Source of the DNA: Balanoglossus misakiensis | Lineage: Eukaryota > Hemichordata | Length of the DNA: 64,000 bases | Assembly (NCBI GenBank): GCA_040954595.2 | Contig: CM082576.2 | Location: 15,686,001-15,750,000, forward strand | Reading direction: 5' to 3' | In this document: positions 49,053 through 60,759 of the stretch, piece by piece | Position numbering within the stretch: the first letter of the stretch is position 1 | How the letters are laid out: each line of letters begins with the position of its first letter | Made by a program: the position numbers and the translations under genes | The notes under the pieces: model-generated | What the model was told of the DNA's origin: nothing | Seen by the model: only the letters and a program-made list of their open reading frames with translations | Databases searched by the model: none

Positions 49053-52000
49053 TACATACATACATACATACATACATACATACATACATACATACATACA
49101 TACATACATACATACATACATACATACATACATACATACATACATACATACATACATACATACATACATACATACATACATACATACTATACTATACTAA
49201 TGAGATATACGCGTGTACATGGACATGTTTCAACAAAACGAGGTAAATTATACTTTCACATTCATGGTATTGCAAGTAAAATTTATTCACGTTTGTTCGC
49301 TGCAGATTACATAAACACACATACATGGTTTATCTCGAGTTTTGCTCATCTTTCTATTAGGTAACTTGGATGTATACTTTCCCGTACACGACTCTAAACA
49401 GACCGTAATATGGGGAAATTTAGAGTATACATTAAACGACTTGGCACTCATAGTACAACCTATTGATTGGCAAGACTATCGGGAAGTAGTTACGTTGAAC
49501 GGGCGTGGTGGAAATTCGACCCACTTTGATGTACAGCTTTTCAAGGTACATGAACCGAACGACTGCAAGTTTAGTCTCGGTTACCCAGACGCCTTTGCTT
49601 CTTCCGATGCTCTCCAGAAAAGGGTCTGGGGAAATGCTATTGAAAGCTTTGTAAAACAAAATGGCCGATGTCAGGATTTTGATCATCGCCTGATTGGCTG
49701 AGCTGTCAGTATGACCCGGGTCACTGCAATCGTCTACCAAAGATATTTCATATAATTTCTCCAACAATGCTAACAGAGGACGCCTTTTGCCTTTCGCATC
49801 AACCAACAAGTACCGGTCTCTTGATATGAAGAGACGACAAATAATCACACAAATAATCACACATTGTCGAGAGTCAGTGACCCGGGTCATACTGACAGCT
49901 CAGCCAATCAGGCGATGATCAAAATCCTGACATCGGCCATTTTGTTTTACAAAGCTTTCAATAGCATTTCCCCAGACCCTTTTCTGGAGAGCATCGGAGA
50001 AGCAAAGGCGTCTGGGTAACCGAGACTACTGCAAGTTGGGTGTTTCAAATGTGTGCGCGCTTGGTTTCCTTTACTTGATTAAGATATATTTACTCCAAAA
50101 CGGGCGATCAGAAGTCCACTAAGTATTCATGAACACAAATTGTGTATGCTCTCAAAAGCATGTCTCGGAAACTTTTCAAACTTTCTTATATTAATCCCAA
50201 TTACGGAAACTTAAAGAGGGTAACGCATGAGAAAACCTATCTTTGAAACTGTAATTGGTGATGGTGAAACCTTAACATTTGTGAAATGCTGTACTATAGA
50301 CAGATGGTGTGTACATAATAAAATGCAGAGTCAAGTTTTCAGTTGTTGGTCCGATACTTTGCACTTAGTCGCGTACATTTATTGGAGACATATCGATTTG
50401 TACTCATTAGGCACAAAACACTGTTTTCACGACACTATAGATTTAAGGGCGATTTAAAACATTGAATCTGTTCCCTGATATTTTTTTTTATAGAAGAACG
50501 AGGGAAAAGCAATACACAACAGTTTTATAAAGGAAATAATAAGGCACGTCCCAGTAAGCCGCGTTGTGAGGATTACAGGTGAAATGTTTAGCGCAAAGTT
50601 GACCAACACATTCAGTGTACGTCCAGCGTTTAATAAAGCGCCTTATAATCAGCTTTTGGATTATGGAGTGGTTGATCTCATATACATAGGTACGTTTGCC
50701 CCCTTTTCCAACCAGCATGTTATGTACACGTATTTGTATTAACATCTGTCGCGTATGGTGCCATTAGAATACCTACAGGATATCCTGGTTAGAATGTTCA
50801 GCATTTTCACGAATTGTCAAATATCACTCTTTTCAAACTGATGTTACATGTATCAAACAGCGTGATAATTCTGCTTTATACACGTTGTGTTTCTACATAG
50901 GTTGTCCTGTCGGGAAATACGGAGGTGTCTGCCAATATGACTGCCAATGTGAAAATGGTGCAACCTGCCATGCGTGGAACGGTGCTTGTCATTGTGCTGA
51001 TGGGTGGCGTGGACCAACCTGTGATATACGTAGGTTTATATGATCCAAACATATGAAATAAATACATGTTCGTACACAATACGAGTACGTACATATGGGT
51101 ATTTGTGAATTCAATTGACCGTGTTAAAATTTGTACCTCAACCACGCTCATGTTTCTACATATAAGAGAAATTCCTTTTACGAATTAAATTTTGGAGAGT
51201 TACGAATTGTGATATTATGAAAGTCAACATTTGTAACGCGTTTGCATTAATGTAATATTAACTTTGATGTGGCCAAAATGAATAAAACGATGCGTGTTTT
51301 CTAATAAAATCTTCAGAAATAGGGTGGGCAACAAAGTTTTGGATCCGGATGTTAAAACTGCATGTATAGATAAGGTCGGTTCACCGGAAACATGCACATT
51401 TTATTCGCCAAAAGAGGTTCCGTCCACCCTTGCACGTTTTAACACTCACATAATTATTTCCAGCTATGGAGCCATCAGCAACACTGGGTTTTCCAAGCCA
51501 CAAAGTGAAGTACTTTCAGTCCATTCGATTAACATGTCACTTTGTAAACATTGCTCGTGAATCCGTAATCTTTGAGAAAGATGGGAAAAATGTGACGGAT
51601 GAGTTTACGTCGGTGTTCATCGATTATCCAATAGACGGGTAAGTTTCTCAGTTCTGGGCTCAACTGCAAATGTCCAATTTAATAGTGTGTGACATACTTG
51701 GAAGTAAATTTGCATCAATTAAATGTCGTTAAATCAAGGTGGGGATTAGGCGATTTTTTTTCACTTCTTGCAAACTGAATCTGTACGAAATCTTAGGTCG
51801 AATTCACGAACTACACCTTTCTCATTATTCTGTACGTTTATTTGTGTACGATAATTTAACTTGTTTTATTCAATGTAGCATCGCTAACTTAATAATTAAT
51901 AACCTGACCGAAGCATACGAGGGAACTTACAGATGCAAAGTATTCAGCAAAGATGTCAAATCATTCGCAATTTCAAATCCAGCAGATGTATCAATTACAG

Positions 52001-52057
52001 GTATTAAACATTAACCTTAAATGGTGGTGGTGGTGGTGGTGGTGGTGGTGGTGGCGG

Positions 52058-52125
<68 letters not shown>

Positions 52126-55100
52126 GTTTCTCAAGCATGAACACAAATTTGATCTAATTAATTTACGCAGAACACCACAGTTCAGGTGAAGTCCAGCGGG
52201 GAAAATCCAAAGATATAACCAATAGTCGTTAACTTGAATTTCCAGGATGTACAGACGACAGATGGGGAAAACATTGTGAACATCAATGTGGTTGTATCAG
52301 ATATACAAATTGCAGCCGATACTATGGATGTATATGTGAAGACGGTTGGGCAGGAGCGCAATGCGACCAAGGTATGTGCATTTTAAATATGAGAAAGGCT
52401 GGTTTGATTTGAGAACATTTAAGTGTTTTTATTCATTTCTCTTTCCCCCTAAACTTTATCTCTCGACATTACTTTCCACAGATATCGAGGAACCCGTCAT
52501 CCAATGTCCGCCAAATATCACAAGTTCCGTTAGCGATTCATCTAGTGAAGCAAACATCAGTTGGCCTACAGCAAGAAGCACTGACAACGATGGCCAGCCA
52601 ATGATTACCTCCAACTTTCAACCCGGGGATTTGTTTGTGGTTGGTACAACAGTCGTCATATACCGAGCAACCGACGCAAGTAAAAATACGGCTTCTTGCA
52701 GTTTTACAGTAACAGTAAACTGTGAGTACTGTAAATGAAGGATTCAACACACATGAGCTTTATAATTGACATATTTCCAATTTGTAGGAATTTCCAGAAT
52801 GCATATACATGTAAGACGTGTAGTAATCTGTCCTTATAATCTATGTCTCTACCCCTGTCTATTTTATTTTATGCAGCTCCAGTGAACCAAACGAAATTAA
52901 TGATCATGGTGATCTCAGGTGTCACTGTACTTGTGGTCATTTCGTTTGGGGTCATTCCATTAGCAATAACTCATTGGGTAAATCTTCGAAAACGGAAAGC
53001 ATTATATCAGCGTTTACTGGAAAAAGAAATGCCAGTTACCATACCAGTAAGTCACAGTTAATTTTGCCGTCCAATTTCTGATAGCTTTCGCGTTTTTGTT
53101 ATAATGCGTGCCGTCTGCATTCAGCGATGAAAGCGACGGGGTTGCCTCTTCAGTTATCTTTTCTTGTGACCTATAAGAAGAAAAATGACGAGAACTTTGG
53201 TACTAATTGTGAATAGTTCATATAATCATTTGCTATGATTATAACCGAGAACGTCTTGTTAAAAAGAGCTAACAGTTTGATATTCACTTGGTCTTTTGGA
53301 GCGTCAATTCTTATCAAAGGGACGGATCTGTTTGCATTTTCACAGGATGGAGTAAAGGTCTTCGAGAAGTCGCAACTCGAAGTTGGTGATGTGATTGGAG
53401 AAGGAGAATTTTCTGTAGTCTACTTTGGCACCATACAGTTTGATGGTGAAAAACGTAATACTGCAGTAAAAGTACTGAAAGGTATAGGTTCACATAAAAT
53501 GAAACAACATCCTTCTTTCTTTATGGAATAGCGTTTAAACTGCACATATGCGACATTAGCATTATTTCCAATGTTCAGGTCCAATGTTCAGGTCCAATGT
53601 TCAGGGAGACCCTGCTAATCAATACACGTTATATAAAGATACATTAGAAATGCGATAAAAAGTAAGACGAATTGTTTGCTATGATGTGCACTGTAGTACA
53701 AGTAACAACTATATTGTTACAATGATGAATATTGTACTAGTTAGAGGCCTTTACCCGCAGAGTAAAATGCTCAATTTATATAGTGAAAATTCCTGTAGAT
53801 AACTGTTAAGATTACACCTTATCCATAGTATTTAAAGTGTACCATGTTTTCTTCTTTGTCAGACGAAATAGAATACAACAATGCTTATCAACACGAAATC
53901 AGTACTCTGAGTGCATTAAATGGATGTCCTCACATCGTGCAATTGTTTGGCGTAGTCATGGATACAGGTGGGAGAAATCTTTATCAATTGAGACAGTATT
54001 GTAGATTGACAATACAGTCTAGCGCACCACATCCTAATTATCAAATGGTTGGCTTTTTATCCTATACATGTAGGCCTATATTCACGCTGAAATATGACGC
54101 CACGTTTTAATATTAGGTAAACTTGCAAATACCAAAGGCGGTGTATTAGTACAGCAGAATACTCCACACCAAGAGTAAAAATAACTTCTGTGCTGTACAG
54201 AAAGTGCGCAGTGGTCATGCAGTTATGTTATTATTGCACACGTTCCTTTAGATTTGGCGAAAATTGAAGTTTCGATCGTGGCGTCTTGATTTGCAGTCAT
54301 GTACAGTGACGCGGCAATGTGACGCAATCAGATTATGAAGCATGTGATATGCAAAGAAAGGTCATAGTGGGTCAGTTAATCAGGGGTTTGGCGTAAGGCA
54401 CTGCGTGGGCGAGTTCGGATCATTCAGCAGTATTCGAAAACACCGAAGAGAGTGATTTTCATACATTTGATGTTTCTAAATATACTTACGACTAAAATTG
54501 TATCCTAATGATAATTTGATTTATAAGGATAATAATATGACGAGCCAATCGTAATGCTCAGTTTTAGCGTTCATGGCTTCCAATGTTTACAAGCAGAAAG
54601 TAGTTCCCTGCTCGTCATATTTGCATATTGTACCGAACTCACTGTAATGACCGGTGACTAGTTTACAACATACTAGCTGGCTAAAGAAAATTGTTACAAT
54701 GTAATACATGTGATCTGTAAATGCGATTTTTATTTTGTCAAGAGTGTTGGCAAAGGGCATTTCAAGTGGAGTGGAGTTTTAACACGCTTTCGACTGGAAC
54801 TATTTTATCCGTTCACTTATCATAATATGCTCATGCTCACCTCCACCTAGTGTGACGTTTAACGTGAATATCACCACGTTTAGTGTGAAATATCACCGGT
54901 GATATTTCACGCGAAACGTCATCAGTTTTTGTGCTGACTCCCGCTTAACGAAAATGGGCTTTTAATGTAAACAAACGTAACCCGAGTTATTGCAATGGTT
55001 TTCACAAAACCGGCTTTTATCTACACAGTTAAAAGGAGCATTGTCACAGAACTGATGGCTAACGACATGCATTCTCTCCTGAAGTGTCTTCAGCAAAGGA

Positions 55101-56891
55101 GCGACTATTCCAATGCCACCGGAAAGCGTCTCCTAAAATTTTGTCTGCACGTCGCAAGAGCCCTTCAGTATATGGAAACAATGAAGGTACATGTTATTAT
55201 GAACTGTAGGCTCGTTTTTAATTGATAGAAAATTTAACTACGCAGTAAATTGTTCTTGCATTAATAACCATAAATACATGTACATCTGCATATGAAGTGT
55301 CTGCGGATAGGCATAAAATGAGATTTGGTACTAGATACATGTAAAACATGACATTCGCCGAGAGATTTAATCCGATGATCTTTGTAAAAATTTCTCAATT
55401 ATAGGTAGTACATCGTGACATTGCTGCACGTAACGTTTTGATATCTCTTGAGGACACAGCCAAAATTGGTGACTTTGGGTTGGCCAGAGACGTGTACCAG
55501 AATTTGGTTTATCATAGACATCCATCAAAGGTCAGTGATTCAATTAACTCATTGACGTTATCTTCGACAGATATGAGACATTCCAATTTGTAAATATATA
55601 GTTCTTCTATATGACTATCAACAGCTCTCCCACTATGCAATAACATCATATATTCTAATCTTTCATTTATTCACTCGCCGTATAGTATGGTTGTAAAGTG
55701 CCCGTGCGTTGGATGGCACCGGAATCATTGACAGACAGCGTGTATTCCTCCCGAAGTGACATGTAAGTTGATATATTTCAACTGCTATAACATGTAATCC
55801 AATAGTTATAGTGTTGCATATGTTTAAGTCGATTTCTTTCTTGATAGTACATTGCTATTCATTTTAGTATATTGCTTGATTTTAACTATAGGTGGTCTTA
55901 CGGAGTATTCCTTTGGGAAACTGCAACCCTAGGTAATGTAACCTTCAAATCAAACGTTTGCCACAAACTTCCATTTGTTGTGTTCACACTTACTTTAAAT
56001 TACATGAAAGAAACAAAACAGGGTCATAATTAAAGGCGTCTTATTCATTGCCTTACCTCACCAGGTAATGCCAATGCTCCTTACCTTGTCACTACATTTG
56101 CGTCTTGTCAGTCTGTTACTTGGACTGCCAAATCGACTTGGAACTATTCCGAACATTAGAATAATAACAACTTTTTTTCTGGTGACAAGTTTTTCACCAC
56201 ATATGTATTAAGGACTCATGAATTTTTATTTTAAGAATATGGCCATACCGAAGGCACCAGGCTTGAGCAAATAGTTTCATTTACATCATCCTCACCTATA
56301 ATTTCTCCGTGCTGTACTGTTCAGGAGGTATGCCTTACGATGACATTGGTGTCGGCGAACTGGCTGATAGATTACAAAATGGCTACCGTTTGCAGACCCC
56401 ACGACGCTGCTGTGAAGGTTTCTACTGTTTAATGAGACGATGTTGGAAGATTGAGCCGGCAGACCGAATCACGGCAACCATGGCCGTCGAGTCCTTGGTT
56501 ATGTTCACAGATGATGAAAAGGTAGGTCTATGAATTTCTCAGCTTGTAGTATGTTTTAATCATTACTGTGGCAGAAAAAAATACTTCGAGACCGTCTCCC
56601 AAGTACATTGGAAAAACGAGTAGATGATGTATAACCCTCAAATTGTAGAACTAGTGTACTGTGAGATTGAGATTATTTTTTGTGCAGTGATCACCGAACG
56701 CGTGTCATTCCAACGCCAGAATAGTTTTGTAAGGGTGCCTGGTTTATATTTGTGAGCAAGCTACCATTGTATACGTATTCTTGTTCGTACAATTCATCGA
56801 ATCACAGATGTCAATCCCTTTGTGCTTATATCGATCATCAAGCCCTCTTCATTTTTCTATCTTTCAGGAAATATTTGAAGTCACTAAGTGA
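44655..56891 (+). CDS. Receptor tyrosine kinase with WxxW, cadherin-like, EGF, Ig and HYR modules
   Basis: 23 exons, 1,006 residues: 44655-44706, 45719-45976, 46122-46207, 46416-46505, 46975-47079, 47668-47769, 48460-48580, 49361-49545, 50494-50689, 50901-51029, 51464-51638, 51879-52000, 52246-52371, 52482-52721, 52877-53046, 53346-53481, 53863-53967, 55029-55186, 55405-55530, 55686-55762, 55892-55932, 56325-56521, 56868-56891. All junctions keep phase. Domains: signal peptide 1-17; WxxW 18-103 ([21 protein letters not shown]); cadherin-like 104-231 ending [11 protein letters not shown]; unassigned 232-398; 8-Cys EGF 399-441; Ig 442-540 (C466-C519); 8-Cys EGF 541-582; HYR 583-662; TM about 670-694 with RKRK stop. 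Kinase: GEGEFSVV 737-744, K761, E776, HRD 855-857, N862, DFG 875-877, RWMAPE 902-907, so catalytically complete. Activation-loop Y883 and Y888; gatekeeper probably T806. The tail after the kinase is very short. The 8-Cys EGFs recall Tie, the cadherin-like part recalls Ret, but the whole matches neither. The exon 46975 acceptor (CCAAG) is weak; ligand unknown. Confidence 0.92.
44795..45533 (+). mobile_element. G-run inverted-terminal element in receptor intron 1
   Basis: Ends AGGGAGCATTC and GAATGCTCCCT are preceded by TA and followed by AA, the same flank pattern as the elements at 41289 and 42839, and it too is loaded with G-runs near its left end. The 739 bp contain no coding signal; the VYF/GGGG ORFs are artefacts. 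Confidence 0.78.
46593..46895. mobile_element. Foldback MITE family A in receptor intron 4
   Basis: This copy has the central hairpin words and the right terminus GACTTTGTCCCT-TTAA at 46892-46895. The left part carries a local ~57-bp duplication (TTCCATTCCGCTTGCAGACA at about 46601, and a close variant about 60 bp later). It ends 80 bp before receptor exon 5. Confidence 0.85.
48911..49187. repeat. Compound (CATA/CGTA/CA)n microsatellite
   Basis: About 277 bp of CATA with GTAC and CA interruptions in receptor intron 7. Four long MYVC or YIHT ORFs on both strands come only from this repeat. Confidence 0.98.
49562..50036. mobile_element. Foldback element with TAGTCTCGGTTACC ends and 9-bp duplication
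   Basis: The element 49571-50027 has arms of about 155 bp: TAGTCTCGGTTACCCAGACG at 49572 and its reverse complement ending CCGAGACT at 50027, with a ~145-bp centre. It is flanked by exact ACTGCAAGT (49562-49570 and 50028-50036). The duplication length fits a Mutator-like element. It begins 16 bp after the donor of receptor exon 8, so ORFs crossing the exon into it are not real. Confidence 0.85.
52022..52124. repeat. (GGT)n-(GAT)n microsatellite
   Basis: About eleven GGT-type units are followed by roughly 25 GAT/ATG units in receptor intron 12. Confidence 0.97.
53968..55028 (+). other. Receptor intron 17 with nested palindromes
   Basis: No exon is missing from this intron: residue 799 joins residue 801 in phase. 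It contains a perfect 26-bp palindrome (54885-54910, GTGAAATATCACC and its mirror) inside a longer imperfect one starting GACGTTTAACGTGAA at about 54854 and ending TTCACGCGAAACGTC at about 54920. The rest is unremarkable. Confidence 0.75.
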
Positions 56892-57959
56892 AGAGTTCAC
56901 CTTTGTTGAAATGAATGACAAGAAAGCAAATTGTGCACCTTGTTACCAACACTTACGTTAACTTCGACACTAAAACCGCATCGTTTTCGAGGGAAATGAC
57001 GCAAGGATTGGCGCATCGCCCGTACACAGCCAGACCGCTCTGCGTTTCAGATCAAAGCTAGCGTGATTGGGGAGGTGCATGGGCACTAACATGTTTTGTT
57101 CAGACTCTCGCCTAGGGTTTGAGCCCAATATATTTGATCATAAAGTCGTAGCTGTAGTCAGCAGACATCACTAGTTCATATTCATTCATTAATTCATTAA
57201 TTCATTAATTCATTCATTCATTCATTCATTCATTCATTCATTCATTCATTCATTCATTCATTCATTCATTCATTCATTCATTCATTCATTCATTCATTCA
57301 TTCATTCATTCATCCATCCATCCATCCATTCATTCACCCACCCATTCATTCAAAACTGCTTTCACAAACAGTATAAATTTCGGCTTTTTCCAAAATAATT
57401 GTTCACGTGAGTGGACACAGACTGAATTAATTAAACGACTCGTTGATTTGAAAAGTACAACAGAGTTTATTGGTATACTTGAGAGTTCAAAAATGTATAA
57501 TTGTGTACGAGATAGTGTACGGCATTTAACTTCGCCGAAATTAGTGTATCTCGGGCTAGTATGTTAATTGATTACTCTGAGTTCATATCGATTTCATTTT
57601 TTTCTTCGTCGGAGTTTAACATCATATATGCGAACTTCAAATGATGAATGTGCGCGACCGTTTTACCCTGAACAGCATCTATTAACAATGTACATGTATA
57701 ACGAATCTATTTTTTTTTTCATTTATCGTAATCACTTGTTATCATAATCACTTGTTTTAGTGTATTCTTTGAAACAACTATTTGTTCTCAGTTTCTGAAA
57801 ATAAAAGTTGTTTTGGAAAGAAATGTATTATTGGCATGTTACGATGACTACAAGCATTAAAACTCGTGTCATTGCGTCAGTGAAATTGATTCGCTGGTTA
57901 CTTCCTTTCTTGTAAAGGCAATGCACTTTTTTCATAAGTCTAGCGCCCTCTGGCAGTCA
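56892..57959. other. Receptor 3' flank with (ATTC)n microsatellite
   Basis: The probable receptor 3'UTR begins here. An ATTC/ATCC repeat fills about 57178-57351. No gene is seen between 57352 and 57959; CTGAAAATAAAAG near 57796 could serve as a polyadenylation signal. Confidence 0.55.
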
Positions 57960-58226
57960 TCACGAATTTGAACTCAAAGCGAGGCCAATGGGGAAATCCC
58001 CTTTATGCGATTCGTCAACTGTCACTATTGGCCTCGCTTTGATTTCAAATTCATCACGCCTGTGTCGGCCGTAAGTCGTTTCCAAGGTGACCATCTGGGC
58101 CATGCTGCACCCCATCGCCCATATGTCCTTAGCCGCCGTGCATGGTGGGACCTCAGCCCTGAAAGCCTCGGGTGGGTCGTACATCACTGTCCCCGCTCCG
58201 TCAAACCGCGGGTAATTTAACGACAA
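57960..58226 (-). pseudogene. Kinase-like fragment (subdomains VIII-IX)
   Basis: An 88-codon frame reads GTVMYDPPEAFRAEVPP, then TAAKDIWAMGCSMAQMV. This matches the activation-segment end (PPE in place of APE) and the D-x-W-x-x-G helix of a protein kinase, more Ser/Thr-like than tyrosine-like. No ATP-binding or HRD parts lie beside it. The kinase-like half is visibly GC-rich in an AT-rich setting. The other half runs into an inverted repeat: GCGAGGCCAAT near 57980 and ATTGGCCTCGC near 58027. It may be a captured or retrocopied piece, or one exon of an unrecognised gene. Confidence 0.55.
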
Positions 58227-58305
58227 TATCTGTTGTATTTTGGGTAATTTAACGACAATATCTGTTGTATTTTGGGTAATTTAACGACAATATCTATTGT
58301 ATTTC
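58210..58305. repeat. Three tandem 32-bp units
   Basis: GGGTAATTTAACGACAATAT begins units at 58210, 58242 and 58274. The first two are identical, and the third has one G-to-A change. Confidence 0.95.
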
Positions 58306-58430
58306 TAAAATGGATTAAGTACATTACATGCATGGTGTTTAATAACATGTGGCAACATGATGTAAGTGCTCAGTTGACAACTGAAATAGTGTTTAAATTC
58401 TGGGTACTATTAATTTAAACACAAAATTTT

Positions 58431-58826
58431 CAGGTAGATTTAAAATAATTATTATACTAAATGTATAACATGACTGATGTTTAAAACTTGTGCTAAGCCT
58501 AACGTGTCATACATGCCGAGCCAATTTGCAACTGACTTCGCATTATGCTTCTTGGTAACTTAAAAACAAAATTGTCAATTTTTATACTGGCTAGTCCAGT
58601 ATAAAAATTACCTCGCACATGTACATTTCAGGTAGATTTAAAATAATTATTATACTAAATGTATTACATGACTGATGTTTAAAACTTGTGCTAAGCCTAA
58701 CGTGTCATACATGCCGAGCCAATTTGCAACTGACTTCGCATTATGCTTCTTGGTAATTTAAAAACAAAATTGTCAATTTTTATACTGGCTAGTCCAGTAT
58801 AAAAATTACCTCGCACATGTACATAT
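58431..58826. repeat. Direct 198-bp tandem duplication
   Basis: CAGGTAGATTTAAAATAATT begins at 58431 and again at 58629. The two copies are nearly identical, so the duplication is recent. Each ends with the hairpin TTTTTATACTGG / CCAGTATAAAAA. Confidence 0.95.
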
Positions 58827-59156
58827 GAGAACGAATGTATATACCTATTTACCTTTCCTCAATTCTTTTGCCTGTAAAAGCGGCATAACCAAATTATCAT
58901 CCCGTTTTACTTGATCAATAACTAATCCATATTGACTCTGCACAAACAAAAACGGTGGAAAGCTATTAACAAGAAACCGAAAATGCGTTCTTACATTGAA
59001 TTTAAAAGCACATTAGATGTAGAAAAGTACTTGACTTTAAAACTAGATTTTAAAACACTTCAAACATTCGCTTGTTTGCGCTGTTCCTGTCTTTCGTTAC
59101 AAATATAGGAAGGTAGACACGCTGGTATTCCCAGCACTGAGAGAGTAATGTCAATT
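58827..59156. other. Spacer without a supported gene
   Basis: AT-rich DNA with no ORF, repeat or RNA gene that I can support. Confidence 0.5.
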
Positions 59157-59486
59157 CAAATAAGGTTGAAGATGGGTTTCATTTTCTCCTTGAATGTCCT
59201 GCCTTTGACAACTTTCGATCAAGGTTTATACCAAAAGAATTTTTCATTCACCCAAACAGATGTAAATTCTCCTACGAGTAACGGATGAGGATACATTATA
59301 TAAGTTGTGTAAATGTGTTTATAAGGCTTTTAAGCTTCGCACAGATATTCTCTCAAATGAAATGTAATTGTTTTCTTTATTCCTGTCAAACAGTTCCTTT
59401 CATTTTCTGTTATCTATTTGTATATTTTTGAATTGTAACCCCCTTGCATATGGGCCGGTGGCCTTGAGACGCAATAAACTACTAGG
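59157..59486 (+). mobile_element. LINE 3' end remnant
   Basis: A short plus-strand frame reads VEDGFHFLLECPAFDNFR then a stop. HFLLECP-x-(F/Y) is the usual C-terminal motif of animal non-LTR reverse transcriptases. About 200 bp further on, the 3'UTR-like sequence ATGGGCCGGTGGCCTTGAGA is followed by CGCAATAAAC, typical of such element tails. Upstream stops and frameshifts mark it as dead. Confidence 0.6.
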
Positions 59487-60759
59487 TACTTCCCTACTTC
59501 CCTGACACGATATTTTACGTTGGTAAGTGTTTGAAACATGGTATATTGGAGACGTTAGCTCAATCTAGCGACGGGTTGACCCCAAACCTGTTTACATCAG
59601 GCATAACTCTACTGAGACCGGAATTATTATAAATATCATTGATCATTCAACGAAAATCGCGAATACACTCCAATAATGCCAAGCAGTATAGGTTACTTCT
59701 GGGTAATTCATAAAAAATGTTTTGTTGTATTTCTAAAATTAAACTAAAATGATGGATATTAATTAAAAACTTGCGACAACATGACATAAATGCTTATCAA
59801 ACAACTCAAATTTGTGTTTTAAACGATATGTTATGCTGAATATCTAAATTGACTAAATATAATTACATGAAGGATGTTAACAACGTGACAACATGACATA
59901 AATGCTGAGTCAACAACGCTGCTGAATTCGCCATTCATTTTGGTAATAAAAAAAATGTGTTGTTATATTTCTAAAATTAAACTCAAAACTTTACATAAAG
60001 GGGGTTAACGTAGTCTAGCTCTGGTATACGAACTGCGTGATTTCAAGATTCAAGCGAGAGATCAGAAGATTAATTTTGAAGGATCAGTGAGTATGTCAGT
60101 GAGTATGCCATCACCTTTTCGATTTTGTTGTAACTTTCATGCTCTTCCACATTCCTTCGCCTTAGTTTCATTACCTATCAGTGCAGACCTTGAGTATAAT
60201 CGGGTATATATATACTGGTAAAGCGAGTGATCGACGTGCGCCATCGGAGCATAAATAATGCACGTCGCCATGCAGCAATACACGGCTGAGGGTTACCTGT
60301 GGACCCGGGCGTTTAGGACCTTTTATCGCACCTGGGCTTATTAACTACAACATTTGAAGCAAATGGCTCACAAATGCGAACTACCCAAGTGTTCAGTTTT
60401 GCAGAATACCTTTATAAGAAGAAACCATCAATTCATTTTCTCAGTGCATACTTTTGAAGAAATAACCCCTTATGAGTCTAATCTTAACCTGTTGCACGAC
60501 CTCCATGGCCAAGTCATATTTCAGTGACTTGCAAAACGGCAATGATTTTATTTATCGGTTGGGCAATATGCCTTCTAACATAAACATTGACAATATTACT
60601 TACATTTAAAGCCACAGTATTTCTCGTAGGGGCAAAATTTTGTTTGAAACGGCATCTATAATTTCTAAAAGTAGATGATAATTGATACTGAATCGAACAG
60701 TCATCATCCCCAGCTCTGCTGATAAACTCATACAATTTACAATATAACGAGTGAAGAAT
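59487..60759. other. Spacer without a supported gene
   Basis: Partly repeated AT-rich DNA: AACATGACATAAATGCT occurs at about 59778 and 59890, with a similar phrase near 58357. No coding exon, tRNA or structured RNA was recognised. Confidence 0.45.

Noticed and set aside
48860-49200. Four ORFs of about 100 codons on both strands (MYVC and YIHT repeats)
   Set aside because: They are translations of a CATA/CA microsatellite.
49432-49890. 152-codon minus-strand ORF
   Set aside because: It crosses receptor exon 8 antisense and a foldback element; no family resemblance.
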